Source: Halomonas sp. (GTDB lineage: Bacteria; Pseudomonadota; Gammaproteobacteria; Pseudomonadales; Halomonadaceae). Taken from it: 64,000 nt of DNA. Positions 27,285 through 36,276 of the stretch are shown here, piece by piece. The notes under the pieces were generated by a model. The model saw nothing but the letters and a program-made list of their open reading frames with translations, had not been told where the DNA came from and did no database searches. How positions within the stretch are numbered: the stretch's first letter is position 1; every line of letters starts with the position of its first letter. The translations under genes and the position numbers were made by a program. Location of the stretch: contig NZ_JAFIFK010000047.1 of assembly GCF_020832045.1 (NCBI RefSeq), forward strand, positions 95,099-159,098, read 5' to 3'.

Positions 27285-28280
27285 GTGAAAAAGAAACGAC
27301 CGACACTCCAGGACATCGCCGATAAGGTCGGGGCCACCAAGATGACGGTCAGCCGCTGTCTTCGCGATCCCGACAGCGTGTCCGAGGGGCTGCGAGAGCG
27401 TATCTTCAGCGTGGCGGAGCAGGTCGGCTACATTCCTAACCGGGCGCCCGATCTGCTCTCGCGCGCTACCAGCCACTCCATCGGCTTGCTGGTTCCATCG
27501 CTGACCAACCAGGTGTTCGCCGACGTGCTGGTGGGCATCGAGGAAGTGACTGGGCCGGCCGGTTATCATCTGATGCTTTCCCACTACGGCTACAGCCGGG
27601 AACTGGAAGAACGCAGCCTGGCTTCGCTGCTCTCCTATAACGTCGACGGCGTGATTCTCTCCGATAGCCATCACACGCAACGCACCTGTCGTATGCTCGA
27701 AACGGCGGGCATCCCCATCGTTGAGATAATGGACTCGCTTACCCAGCCGCTGCATCAGGCGGTGGGTTATGACAACGTCCGTGCCGCCTACGACATGGTC
27801 CGTGAGATGATTCGCCGCGGCAGGCGGCACATCGTCTATCTGGCGGTGCGCCTCGACGCGAGAACCCTGCAGCGGGAGCAGGGTTACCGTCAGGCCATGG
27901 AGGAACAGGGGCTGACGCCGCTGACCCTTCAGCGCAGTCAGCGCTCCTCGTATACCGTGGGGGCTTCGTTGCTCAGTGAGATACTCGCCGAGCATCCCGA
28001 GACCGATGGCATCTTCTGCACCAATGACGACGTGGCGGTAGGCGCCTACTTCGAATGTTTGCGACGCGCGGTCGAGGTGCCGCGACAGATGGCCATTGCC
28101 GGCTTTCACGGACACGACGTGGGGCAGGTGATGACGCCACGCCTGGCGAGTGTGATCACCCCTCGCCAGGCGATCGGCCGGAGAGCCGCCAATGAACTGC
28201 TGCAACGCATCCGGGGCGAAGCGCTTGTGGAGCACACCATCGACCTTGGCTACCGGGTCGAGCCGGGAGACACGCTCTAG
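27285..28280 (+). CDS. gntR: LacI-family transcriptional repressor, gluconate regulator
   Basis: 331 residues. The N-terminal helix-turn-helix and hinge helix read 'TLQDIADKVGATKMTVSRCL' and 'GYIPNRAPDLLSRATSHSIG'. A periplasmic-binding-protein-like effector domain follows. GntR of this type represses gluconate genes and is released by gluconate. The operator found at 23511-23526 is of the GntR type. GTG start at 27285 preceded by GCGGGG. The stop overlaps the convergent ridA-like gene by four bases. Confidence 0.87.
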   Translation: MKKKRPTLQDIADKVGATKMTVSRCLRDPDSVSEGLRERIFSVAEQVGYIPNRAPDLLSRATSHSIGLLVPSLTNQVFADVLVGIEEVTGPAGYHLMLSHYGYSRELEERSLASLLSYNVDGVILSDSHHTQRTCRMLETAGIPIVEIMDSLTQPLHQAVGYDNVRAAYDMVREMIRRGRRHIVYLAVRLDARTLQREQGYRQAMEEQGLTPLTLQRSQRSSYTVGASLLSEILAEHPETDGIFCTNDDVAVGAYFECLRRAVEVPRQMAIAGFHGHDVGQVMTPRLASVITPRQAIGRRAANELLQRIRGEALVEHTIDLGYRVEPGDTL

Positions 28281-28675
28281 CCGTCGCTGTTCTCGGGCTG
28301 GCGCGCCACCAGGGTTATCTCGACGTTGGAACCGCCACTCAGGCGTAACGATTCGGTGCAGGTGCGCGCCGGGTAGCGCTTTTCCTCGAAGAACTCGGCA
28401 TAGGCCGCGTCCATGGTGTGTATGGTGTCCAGGTTGGTCAGGTGTATGTCCACCCGTACCACGTCGGCCATGGAGGCGCCGGCATACTCCAGCATGCGCG
28501 TGAGTCGGCGCATCACCCAACGAGTCTCCTCCGCAATGTCGCCGAGTACGGCTTCCCCCCCTTGAATGTCGGTCACCGTCAACCCGCAGAGAAATATGTA
28601 GTGTCCATCCGTTGCGATATGGCTGCCCGGAAAGACCGGCACGGCAAGCGTGGGATCGTTGCGGAAACGGTGCAT
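28277..28675 (-). CDS. RidA family protein (YjgF/YER057c/UK114)
   Basis: 132 residues with 'FLCGLTVTDIQGGEAVLGDI', 'EETRWVMRRLTRMLEYAGASMADVVRVDIHLTN' (in part) and 'YPARTCTESLRLSGGSNVEI', matching the RidA fold, including the Arg/Cys active-site block near 'ARTC'. Classic RidA hydrolyses reactive enamine/imine intermediates from PLP enzymes; many paralogs have other roles. It converges on gntR with a four-base overlap. Confidence 0.87.
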   Translation of the reverse strand: MHRFRNDPTLAVPVFPGSHIATDGHYIFLCGLTVTDIQGGEAVLGDIAEETRWVMRRLTRMLEYAGASMADVVRVDIHLTNLDTIHTMDAAYAEFFEEKRYPARTCTESLRLSGGSNVEITLVARQPENSDG

Positions 28676-28845
28676 GGCGCTGCCCCTGGCTGGTAAGTGA
28701 GCTCAACCTCATTGTGGTGGCATATGCCGGTGGTGCAAGGGCTTGCCATCGCCAAGAGCCTGACCGATGCTAACGGCTGAACTTGCTGCGTTGCAGTATC
28801 GGCGCCGCCCTGTTCCACCCACTCATTTCGATCAAGGCACAGCGC

Positions 28846-30264
28846 ATGGATAGTCAGGGCCAATGGGCGAACAGCGGTCATATCGAGAACCGCACATTCG
28901 ATGAGATAAAGGTCGGCGATACGGCGTCACTGGAAAAGCGGCTGACGCTCGACGATATCAAGCTCTTCGCGATCATGTCCGGCGATATCAACCCTTCCCA
29001 CCTGGACGACGATTTCGCCAAGAGCACCCGCTTTCAGGAGGTCGTGGCCCACGGTATGTGGGGTGGGGCACTCATCTCTACCGTGCTCGGCACCGAGCTG
29101 CCCGGCCCCGGAACCATTTATCTGAGTCAGACGCTACGCTTCCGCAAGCCGGTCAGACTGGGCGACGTGCTTCGCGTCAGCGTCCGTGCCCAGACCAAGG
29201 ATGAATCGCTCAAACGCATCGTTTTCGAATGCCTGTGTACCAATCAGAACGATGAAACCGTCATCGAAGGGCAGGCGGAGGTGCAGGCGCCTACCGAGAA
29301 GATACGCCGTCCGCGCACTCTGTTGCCGCGAATTCGGTTGGCCGAGCGAGCTCGCCTGCACGAAATGCTGAGCGCTGCCGAGCACCCTGCACCGGTGAAC
29401 ATGGCGGTGGTACACCCGGTGGATGAAGTCTCGATCATGGGCGCCTTCGAATCGGCGCGCCAGGGGCTGATCATCCCGGTGTTGGTGGGGCCCAGCGCCA
29501 AGGTGCATGCCGCAGCCGAGGCAGCCGGCGTCGACATCTCGGAATTCGAGCTGATCGACGTACCCCATAGCCATGCTGCGGCAGCGGAAGCGGTGGCCCT
29601 GGCGCGGGCGGGCAGGGTCGAGGCCTTGATGAAGGGGGCGCTGCACACCAACGAGCTGCTGCACGAAGTGGTCAAGCGCGACACAGGGCTGCGCACCGAA
29701 CGTTGCCTGAGCCACGTCATGGCTTTCGACGTGCCGACCTACCCGCGTCCGCTGTTCATCACCGATGCGGCGATCAATATCTATCCGACCTTGTCCGACA
29801 AGAAGGATATCGTGCAGAACGCTATCGACCTGGCTCATGCGTTGGGGAATGAGTCGCCTAAGGTAGCAATTCTCTCTGCGGTGGAAACGGTGAATCCCAA
29901 GATAGCGTCGACGCTGGAGGCCGCTGCCCTGTGCAAGATGGCGGAGCGGGGACAAATTCAGGGTGGCGTGCTTGATGGCCCGCTGGCCTTCGACAACGCT
30001 GTCTCCGAGACGGCCGCAGCTGCCAAGGGCATCGTCTCGCCGGTGGCGGGGCGGGCCGACATTCTGGTGGCACCGGATCTCGAATCGGCCAATATGCTGA
30101 TGAAGCAGCTCACCTACCTTGCCGATGCTACCGGCGCCGGGTTGGTGGTCGGCGCTCGGGTACCGATCGTGCTTACCAGCCGTGCCGACGATGCCATCAC
30201 CCGTATGGCCTCCTGCGCCCTGGCCCTGCTGGCCTCGGATCAGCAGAAGCGAGCCCGCTCATGA
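28846..30264 (+). CDS. Bifunctional enoyl-CoA hydratase (MaoC) / phosphate acetyltransferase
   Basis: 472 residues. The N-terminal part (about 15-150) is a MaoC hot-dog hydratase with 'FAIMSGDINPSHLDDDFAKST' (D and H catalytic pair, in part) and 'VAHGMWGGALISTVLG'. The C-terminal part (about 170-470) is a PTA domain: 'VPVLVGP', 'EALMKGALHTNELLHEV', 'ITDAAINIYPTLSDK'. It makes acyl-phosphate from acyl-CoA for the acetate kinase encoded next, with which it overlaps by four bases (ATGA). In Halomonas relatives this fusion is linked to short-chain acyl-CoA metabolism. AAGG precedes the ATG at 28846. Confidence 0.87.
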   Translation: MDSQGQWANSGHIENRTFDEIKVGDTASLEKRLTLDDIKLFAIMSGDINPSHLDDDFAKSTRFQEVVAHGMWGGALISTVLGTELPGPGTIYLSQTLRFRKPVRLGDVLRVSVRAQTKDESLKRIVFECLCTNQNDETVIEGQAEVQAPTEKIRRPRTLLPRIRLAERARLHEMLSAAEHPAPVNMAVVHPVDEVSIMGAFESARQGLIIPVLVGPSAKVHAAAEAAGVDISEFELIDVPHSHAAAAEAVALARAGRVEALMKGALHTNELLHEVVKRDTGLRTERCLSHVMAFDVPTYPRPLFITDAAINIYPTLSDKKDIVQNAIDLAHALGNESPKVAILSAVETVNPKIASTLEAAALCKMAERGQIQGGVLDGPLAFDNAVSETAAAAKGIVSPVAGRADILVAPDLESANMLMKQLTYLADATGAGLVVGARVPIVLTSRADDAITRMASCALALLASDQQKRARS

Positions 30265-31469
30265 GCGGCGAGATTCTTGCGATCAATAGCGGCTCGTCGA
30301 GCCTCAAGTTCGCGCTGTTTTCTGCGGCGCCGACGGCTAGCCCCATGGCCATGCCGGTGCGCTATCGCGGCCACTTTTCCGGGCTAGGCAATCACGCTCG
30401 GGTCGAGCTGCAGGCCACCACTTCAGAGCAGCCGGATCTCACTGGGCTGGATGACGTACCGGCATCACTGGACCATGAGGGCGCTCTGAGCCGTCTGCTC
30501 GACTGGATCGAGGCGAATCCTTCACTTGGTGACATCCAGGCTGTCGGTCATCGTATCGTCCATGGTGGGGCCCAGTTTCGTGAGCCCGTTGGCCTCGACG
30601 CCGAAAGGTTGAAGGCTCTGGAGTCCCTGGTCGACCTGGCGCCGCTGCATCAGCCGCATGGCCTGGCACCGGTGCGCGCGCTGGCCAGCCTACGCCCCGA
30701 GCTGCCGCAGTTCGCCTGCTTCGACACTGCCTTTCATGCCACTCAGCCATCGCTGGCGCAGACCTTTCCTCTGCCACGACGCTATCGCGAACAAGGCGTA
30801 ATCCGCTATGGCTTTCACGGGCTCTCTTTCGACTACGTCAGCCGCGCCCTGGCCGAACAGCTTCAGCACCGCCAAGCGAGACTGGGCGGCCGGGTAATCA
30901 TCGCCCATCTGGGCAACGGCGCCAGCCTATGTGCGCTGAAGGATGGCAGGAGCATCGCAGCCACCACCGGTTTTACCGCCGTCGAGGGGCTGATGATGGG
31001 CACCCGCAGCGGAAGCCTCGACCCGGGCCTGGTTCTGCACCTGATTCTGCAGGAGGGCATGACCCCCGAAGCCGTGCAGCGCATGCTCTACAAGGAGTCA
31101 GGGCTGCTTGGGGTTTCCGGCATTAGCGGGGATATGCGCGAACTACTGGAAAGCGGGGCGCCCGAAGCAGCCGAAGCTATCGACCTGTTCGTTTATCGCA
31201 TCGTGCGCGAGATCGGCAGCCTGGCGGCAGCTTTGGGCGGGCTAGATCATCTTGTCTTCACCGCCGGTATCGGCGAGCTCGCGGCGCCGGTGCGCGCCGC
31301 CGTGGCTAAAGGCTGCGACTGGCTCGGGGCGAGTCTCGATATGTCAGCCAACGATGCCCATGCCGCGAACATCGCATCAGCCGACAGCCGGCTCGGCCTC
31401 TGGGTAATCCCTACCGACGAAGAGCGCATGATCGCCTGGTATACCGGCACCGAGCTGGCGAACCAGTAA
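30261..31469 (+). CDS. ackA: Acetate/propionate family kinase
   Basis: 402 residues. It opens 'MSGEILAINSGSSSLKFALF', with 'VGHRIVHGGAQF', 'FACFDTAFHATQP', 'RYGFHGLSFDYVSRAL', 'IAHLGNGASLCALKDGRSI', 'GLMMGTRSGSLDPG' and 'DHLVFTAGIGE', all conserved acetokinase blocks including the catalytic His and Arg. It interconverts acyl-phosphate + ADP and carboxylate + ATP. Start overlaps the stop of the MaoC-PTA gene. Confidence 0.93.
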   Translation: MSGEILAINSGSSSLKFALFSAAPTASPMAMPVRYRGHFSGLGNHARVELQATTSEQPDLTGLDDVPASLDHEGALSRLLDWIEANPSLGDIQAVGHRIVHGGAQFREPVGLDAERLKALESLVDLAPLHQPHGLAPVRALASLRPELPQFACFDTAFHATQPSLAQTFPLPRRYREQGVIRYGFHGLSFDYVSRALAEQLQHRQARLGGRVIIAHLGNGASLCALKDGRSIAATTGFTAVEGLMMGTRSGSLDPGLVLHLILQEGMTPEAVQRMLYKESGLLGVSGISGDMRELLESGAPEAAEAIDLFVYRIVREIGSLAAALGGLDHLVFTAGIGELAAPVRAAVAKGCDWLGASLDMSANDAHAANIASADSRLGLWVIPTDEERMIAWYTGTELANQ

Positions 31470-31489
31470 GTGTCTTCCCCCACGGCGCG

Positions 31490-32887
31490 TCATAGCGTCT
31501 GCCATGAGGCGGTAGGCGGCTCGGCAAGGAGTTGAACCAGCGTATTCAGGGCCTGGGCCAACGCCTCGCGCGAAACCGCGGCGCTGAGGCACAGCCGCAG
31601 CGCCTGGGGCGCAGGCTCGCTGCCGACACAGAAGGGCTCGGCGCTGGTCACTATGACATTGCGCTGGGCCAGTGCTTCGACGAAGGCCGCGCTGCGCTGC
31701 CCCTCGGGCAAGGGCAGCCACAGGTTGGCGCCGTGGGGGCGCCCACTGATGGCGTGCCCGAGGAGCGTCTCCCGCGCCAGGCGCTGGCGGGCCCCCAACT
31801 CTTCGGTTTGCCATTCAAGCAGCGTACGGCTCTCTTCCCTTGCCACCCAGCGACACACGGCTTCCACCATCAACGGCGGTACCATCCAATTTTGGGCGCG
31901 TAGAGTCGCGCCCAGTCGCTCGCGGGCTTCCTGTGGGGCGACGAGCGCACCGATGCGCAGTCCACCGGCCAGGACCTTGGCAGTACTGAACAGAAACAGG
32001 GTGCGCTCCGGCGCCAGTTGATACAGCGGTTTGCCACGCTCCTCCTGGGGCAGGTACTGAACCCCATCTTCGACGATCCAGAAATCGTATCGTTGGGCCA
32101 AGGCTGCCAAGCGCTCACGCCGAGCATCGCTGAGCTGGGTGCCGATGGGGTTGTTCTGATCCGGAGTGACGTAGACCAGACGCGGCGGCTGCTGGGCACA
32201 CAGTCGCCCCAGGGCCTCCACGTCCATGCCTTCTTCATCCATCGGCACGCCGAGTACCTTGAGATGCGCCTGGCGAGCGGCACCGATCAGCCCGGGGTAG
32301 GTGAGTACATCGGCTGCGATGCGTTCGCCGGGCCGGGTCAGCGCCTGAAGTGCCAAGCTGATACCGTGCTGCCCGCCCTGGGTAACCAGCAGCGACTCGG
32401 CCTGGGTAGGCATGCCGAGTTCGGACATCCAAGCGGCCAGCGCCTCGCGATGGGCGGGCACGCCACGTTCCGACTGGTATTCGACGGCGCGTTGCAGCAC
32501 CTCGCCGTCCTGGGCGATTTCGGCGAGTACCCGGCCCAAGGCTTCGGCGCGAAGCGGATGCGGCGGTGGCAGGCTTAGGCTGAGGTCGATGGTGCCGTCA
32601 TGACTGTTATTGCGGTTAGCCAGGAATGAGCTGGTGGCAGAAAAATCGTTACCACGAACGAAGGTACCGCTGCCAACCTTGGCTACCACCCACCCCTGGC
32701 GCTCTGCTTCGGCGTAGGCCCGCGTTACCGTGCCGACGGTAACGCCCAGGCGGTCGGCCAACTGCCGCTGGGGTGGCAGCTTTCCGCCCGGCGACAGTTC
32801 GTTGCTCCGCACCGCTTCGGCAATGGCGTCGGCAATGGCACGGTAGCGGACGCCTTCATCAGGTAGCTGTGGAACCCAGATTGTCAT
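31490..32887 (-). CDS. MocR-type regulator: GntR HTH fused to aminotransferase-like domain
   Basis: 465 residues. An N-terminal winged helix ('LPPQRQLADRLGVTVGTVTRAYAEAERQGW', read in part) is joined to a fold-type I PLP domain with 'VTPDQNNPIGTQLSDARR' and the PLP-lysine region 'TLFLFSTAKVLAGGLRIGAL'. Members usually regulate genes for amino acids or vitamin B6 metabolism. It is divergent from a LysE exporter, with shared operator-like repeats between the start codons. It converges on ackA. Confidence 0.88.
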   Translation of the reverse strand: MTIWVPQLPDEGVRYRAIADAIAEAVRSNELSPGGKLPPQRQLADRLGVTVGTVTRAYAEAERQGWVVAKVGSGTFVRGNDFSATSSFLANRNNSHDGTIDLSLSLPPPHPLRAEALGRVLAEIAQDGEVLQRAVEYQSERGVPAHREALAAWMSELGMPTQAESLLVTQGGQHGISLALQALTRPGERIAADVLTYPGLIGAARQAHLKVLGVPMDEEGMDVEALGRLCAQQPPRLVYVTPDQNNPIGTQLSDARRERLAALAQRYDFWIVEDGVQYLPQEERGKPLYQLAPERTLFLFSTAKVLAGGLRIGALVAPQEARERLGATLRAQNWMVPPLMVEAVCRWVAREESRTLLEWQTEELGARQRLARETLLGHAISGRPHGANLWLPLPEGQRSAAFVEALAQRNVIVTSAEPFCVGSEPAPQALRLCLSAAVSREALAQALNTLVQLLAEPPTASWQTL

Positions 32888-32937
32888 GGTGACAATAAAA
32901 CCTTTGACTGAATTTATGGGGCCATTATGCTGACAAT
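32881..32937. promoter_or_regulatory. Divergent MocR/LysE control region
   Basis: TTGTCA-tgg-TGACAA at 32881-32895 overlaps the MocR start codon, and a second TGACAAT occurs at 32931-32937. The two TGACAAT copies are direct repeats 41 bases apart, about four helix turns. A LysE promoter lies between them: TTGACT (32904-32909), 16-base spacer, TATGCT (32926-32931). MocR proteins typically bind spaced direct repeats, so autoregulation and control of the exporter are expected. Confidence 0.6.
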
Positions 32938-32984
32938 TGTGCGCACACTACAAACCTTTCGCCAAATTGTATGGATTCAATAAA

Positions 32985-33587
32985 ATGGAAGCTCTGGCGT
33001 TGCTCGGGCCTGCGGCCCTCTACATGATCTCCATGACCATCACTCCGGGGCCCAACAACGTGATGCTCACGGCATCGGGCGCCAACTACGGCTTCCTGCG
33101 CACGCTACCGCATATCTTCGGCATCCTGGGTGGCTGCTTTCTCTTGTTCTCGGGCATTGCCCTGGGGCTTGGCCTTATTTTCGAGCGCTACCCCTCGGTG
33201 CAGTTTGCACTGCGTGTGATCGGCAGCGCTTACTTGCTCTATCTGGCCTGGAAGATCGCTACTGCGCCACCGCCGGACATGCGGGTTCGAGGCGAGGGCC
33301 GACCGCTGAGTTTCTGGCAGGCGGCGGCCTTCCAGTTTGCCAACCCCAAGGCGTGGGTCATGGGGTTGGCGCTGATGGCTGGATTTCTGCCGCAGGGCGG
33401 CGATGCCGTTGTCAATGCGCTAGTGCTTGCGGTCTTCGCCGAACTGGTTGCGTTGCCCTGCATCGCCCTGTGGGCCGGCTTCGGTGTGGCCATTGGCCAA
33501 TGGCTCGACACTCCACGAGCCTGGCAAATCTTCAACTGGACGATGGGAGCGCTTACTGCCGCCTGCGTCTATTTTATTCTGGTTTGA
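32985..33587 (+). CDS. LysE family amino acid exporter
   Basis: 200 residues with five or six membrane helices. 'MISMTITPGPNNVMLTASGA' is the LysE/RhtB signature with the T-P-G-P-N motif, followed by 'YLLYLAWKIA' and 'FQFANPKAWVMGLALMAGFL'. It should export an amino acid or related compound. The ATG at 32985 is about 47 bases after the predicted transcription start; no strong ribosome-binding site is seen. Divergent from the MocR regulator, which probably controls it. Confidence 0.87.
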   Translation: MEALALLGPAALYMISMTITPGPNNVMLTASGANYGFLRTLPHIFGILGGCFLLFSGIALGLGLIFERYPSVQFALRVIGSAYLLYLAWKIATAPPPDMRVRGEGRPLSFWQAAAFQFANPKAWVMGLALMAGFLPQGGDAVVNALVLAVFAELVALPCIALWAGFGVAIGQWLDTPRAWQIFNWTMGALTAACVYFILV

Positions 33588-33617
33588 AGCAGCGCTTGGG
33601 CGTCAATACGGTAGGCG

Positions 33618-34565
33618 TCAGAGGAAAGGCTCCAGCTCCTCGCGACTCATGTTGCCGCCGGTGATCACCACCACGATATCGCCTGTCGGCGGCAGCGTTA
33701 CCGCTTCTTCCAGCAAGGCGGCGACGCCCACTGCGGCCCCGGGCTCGGCGGTCAGTTTGGCCTGGTAGAGTAGGTGGTGCATGGCTCGGCCTATCGCCTC
33801 GTCATTTACCTGAAGCAGTGAATGCGTCGTTTCGCGGCATAGCGGGTAGGTGAGATCGCCGACGATGGCGGCGCCCAAACTCTTGGCGCAGGTGTCGACG
33901 CTTTTCAGGCGGGTGGGTCTTCCCTGGCGCCAGGCTTGGGCCAAGCTTGCAGCACCAGTCGGTTCCACGCCGATCAGGGCAATTTTTGGGCGCAGCGCGG
34001 CGGCTACCGAGCCGATCCCGGCAATCAGGCCGCCGCCGCCCACCGGACACAGGATAGCGGTGGCGTCGGGTGCCTGGTCGAGGATTTCCAGGCCCACCGT
34101 GCCCTGGCCGGCAATGATCCGCTCGTCGTTATAGGGGTGAACCAGGGTCAGGCAGCGCTCCTCCACTAGCCGATGCATGAGTTCCCACGCCGCATTGATG
34201 TCACCGTGCAGGATCACTTCGGCACCCAGCTCGCGGCTGCCATCTACCTTGAATTGGCTGGCATTCTCCGGCATCACGATGGTGACCGGCACGCCGGCCT
34301 GGCTTGCCGCCCAGGCCAGCCCCAAGGCGTGATTGCCCGCTGATACCGCGCCCAAGCCGCTGCATAGCTCTTCTTCACTGGCAGTGCGTATCCAGTTGAG
34401 CCCGCCACGCGCTTTGAATGAGCCGCTGCGCTGGAACAGTTCCCCCTTGAGCCAGACGCGTCGGCCGAAACGGTCGGACAGAGCGTGGTCGAGCAGCAGA
34501 GGGGTCGGCAGCAGGGTGTCACAGATACGTTGCTGGGCTTCCTGTATCCTTTCGAGCGGGAGCAT
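33618..34565 (-). CDS. Threonine/serine dehydratase-like PLP enzyme
   Basis: 315 residues, fold-type II. The PLP lysine is in 'RSGSFKARGGLNWI', the phosphate-binding glycine loop is 'CPVGGGGLIAGIG', and 'AVSAGNHALGLAWAA' completes the active-site asparagine loop. This matches threonine dehydratase or hydroxyaspartate ammonia-lyase type enzymes without a regulatory ACT domain. Which substrate is used cannot be told. It lies convergent to the LysE gene and 10 bases downstream of the exoD-like gene on the same strand. Confidence 0.86.
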   Translation of the reverse strand: MLPLERIQEAQQRICDTLLPTPLLLDHALSDRFGRRVWLKGELFQRSGSFKARGGLNWIRTASEEELCSGLGAVSAGNHALGLAWAASQAGVPVTIVMPENASQFKVDGSRELGAEVILHGDINAAWELMHRLVEERCLTLVHPYNDERIIAGQGTVGLEILDQAPDATAILCPVGGGGLIAGIGSVAAALRPKIALIGVEPTGAASLAQAWRQGRPTRLKSVDTCAKSLGAAIVGDLTYPLCRETTHSLLQVNDEAIGRAMHHLLYQAKLTAEPGAAVGVAALLEEAVTLPPTGDIVVVITGGNMSREELEPFL

Positions 34566-34575
34566 GGAAAGACTC

Positions 34576-35205
34576 CTACAGCAAGTTGTAGATCATGGTG
34601 AACAGGCTAATGCCCGTGACGAGAAAGCCGAGTATCGACAGCAAGCCATCTCGCGCCATGATCGCCAGGCCGAAAAGTGTCAGCGCGACCCCGGCGATGT
34701 TGACCGTCAGCGGTACGAGCTCCATGGGTGGCATGGCTATCGCAAGAACGAAGCTCGCCACGGCGATGAGCCGTATGGCCAAGTCGCCGGTCATGAACGA
34801 GATGCGGTGATAGACCAGCCGATCGATCATTCGCGATGGCTTGCGCATCCACCCGAGCCCCTTGTGGACCTTGGCGCTCGAAAGTTGGCGATTGCGCAGC
34901 CAGGCCGGCAGCCAGAAGGTACGACGACCCAGCAGCAGTTGGGCACACACCAGAAAGGTGAACATGCCCATCAGCGAAGGTACCCCAGGAATGCCGCTGA
35001 TCACCGGTGCCAGCGTCACGAAGCCGGCCAGCAGTAACAGGGGGCCGAAGGAGCGTCGCCCTATCGCCTCCAGCACGGCATCGAAGCGAAGCTTGCCCGA
35101 AGGGGTCTCGATTGCTTCGATGGTCTCGATCAGCTCGATCAGGTTGTGCGGTTCGCTGGGCTCTTCCCCGGGTTTTTCCCCGGCTTCTCCCTTCGATGCG
35201 GCCAT
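34576..35205 (-). CDS. ExoD family membrane protein
   Basis: 209 residues. After a 30-residue charged tail comes the ExoD domain: 'GKLRFDAVLEAIGRRSFGPL', 'FVTLAPVISGIPGVPSLMG', then four membrane helices. Family members are tied to exopolysaccharide production in rhizobia; the mechanism is unknown. Start at 35205 has GAGGAG 5 bases upstream; an ATG at 35229 has none. The next gene on the strand is the dehydratase. Confidence 0.85.
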   Translation of the reverse strand: MAASKGEAGEKPGEEPSEPHNLIELIETIEAIETPSGKLRFDAVLEAIGRRSFGPLLLLAGFVTLAPVISGIPGVPSLMGMFTFLVCAQLLLGRRTFWLPAWLRNRQLSSAKVHKGLGWMRKPSRMIDRLVYHRISFMTGDLAIRLIAVASFVLAIAMPPMELVPLTVNIAGVALTLFGLAIMARDGLLSILGFLVTGISLFTMIYNLL

Positions 35206-35276
35206 ATTCTCCTCGCTGTCACGCTCCATCGCGGCCGGCAAGCGGCCGGCCCCCTACAGCATAGTCCCACTATCGG

Positions 35277-36182
35277 TCAGGCCCAGCGTGGGTCGGCGGT
35301 GAACGCTACGGTGAACCAGCGCCTTTCCGGTGGCGGGCTGAGCTGAGCGGCGATCTCCTCACGTATCTCATCGAGAACGGCAATACCGCGCCCGGCGGCG
35401 AATTCGGGAGTGGTGACGATATGAATCTCGATATAGTGGCCTCGTCCGGCCTTGGCGACGTGGCTGAAGTACTCTACCAACCCTTCGCGCTGCATGACTG
35501 GCTTCATCGCGGTGTGCACTTCGCGGTCGATATTGCTGGGGGCGATCAACAGGATTTCGCGCAGCGCGCGGCGCACGATGCCTATCGGCACCGGTATGAA
35601 GCACACTGTGAGCACCACCAGCAGCAGGGAGTCGATGTAGGGGGTCAAGTACTCCCATTCGGTACCCTGCAGTAACAGGCCAATAGTGAAAGCCACCAGC
35701 AGTGAGGTAGTAATGAGGGCGGCCATCAGCCAGCCCTGCATATCGATGCGCACGAACTCCGACTGGGCACGGCGGTTGATGCGACGCTGATAGAACACCA
35801 TGGTGTAGCACATCGTTGCCACTACCACGGCATAGGCGATGGCCACGTCGAAGGCCAGCGGCTGGCCCCCCTCCATCAAACCCTGCAAGGCGTTGAGGAA
35901 GGCGTAGAAGCACAGCAGCATCAGGATGCTGCCATTGAGCGCCGCTACCAGCGGCTCGAGGTGCCAGTAGCCGTGCTGAAAGCGCTGGCTGGCCTCACGC
36001 ACCGCCAGCTTCGCCACCAGCAGAGCGAGCGCCGACATGGCGGCATCGATGGTGGAAAACACCCCGTCGAACAGAATCGACTGAGAGCCGGCCAGCAGGC
36101 CGAAGGTCACCCCCAGGCTCGATACCACCAGAGTGACGGCGATGGAAATCTTGAGCGCACGTTGCTCGAGAGAGGCTTGCAT
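35277..36182 (-). CDS. Cation diffusion facilitator family transporter
   Basis: 301 residues. Six membrane helices, with 'LAGSQSILFDGVFSTIDAAMSALALL' (in part) carrying the helix II D-x3-D-like site, 'FQHGYWHLEPLVA' and 'YIDSLLLVVL' in helix V. A C-terminal cytoplasmic domain follows. It should export divalent cations such as Zn, Co or Fe by proton antiport. Starts at 36182 (GGGGAA upstream), 36212 and 36230 are all in frame; the shortest is preferred from the ribosome-binding site and family alignment. Confidence 0.85.
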   Translation of the reverse strand: MQASLEQRALKISIAVTLVVSSLGVTFGLLAGSQSILFDGVFSTIDAAMSALALLVAKLAVREASQRFQHGYWHLEPLVAALNGSILMLLCFYAFLNALQGLMEGGQPLAFDVAIAYAVVVATMCYTMVFYQRRINRRAQSEFVRIDMQGWLMAALITTSLLVAFTIGLLLQGTEWEYLTPYIDSLLLVVLTVCFIPVPIGIVRRALREILLIAPSNIDREVHTAMKPVMQREGLVEYFSHVAKAGRGHYIEIHIVTTPEFAAGRGIAVLDEIREEIAAQLSPPPERRWFTVAFTADPRWA

Positions 36183-36276
36183 ATTGGGTTCCCCAAGCGC
36201 AAAACCGCTCATCTTAACCGAGCCCTGCACGGCAGTGGAGGAGCGCGGGTAAAAGGGACTGCCCAGGCGAGCGAGT

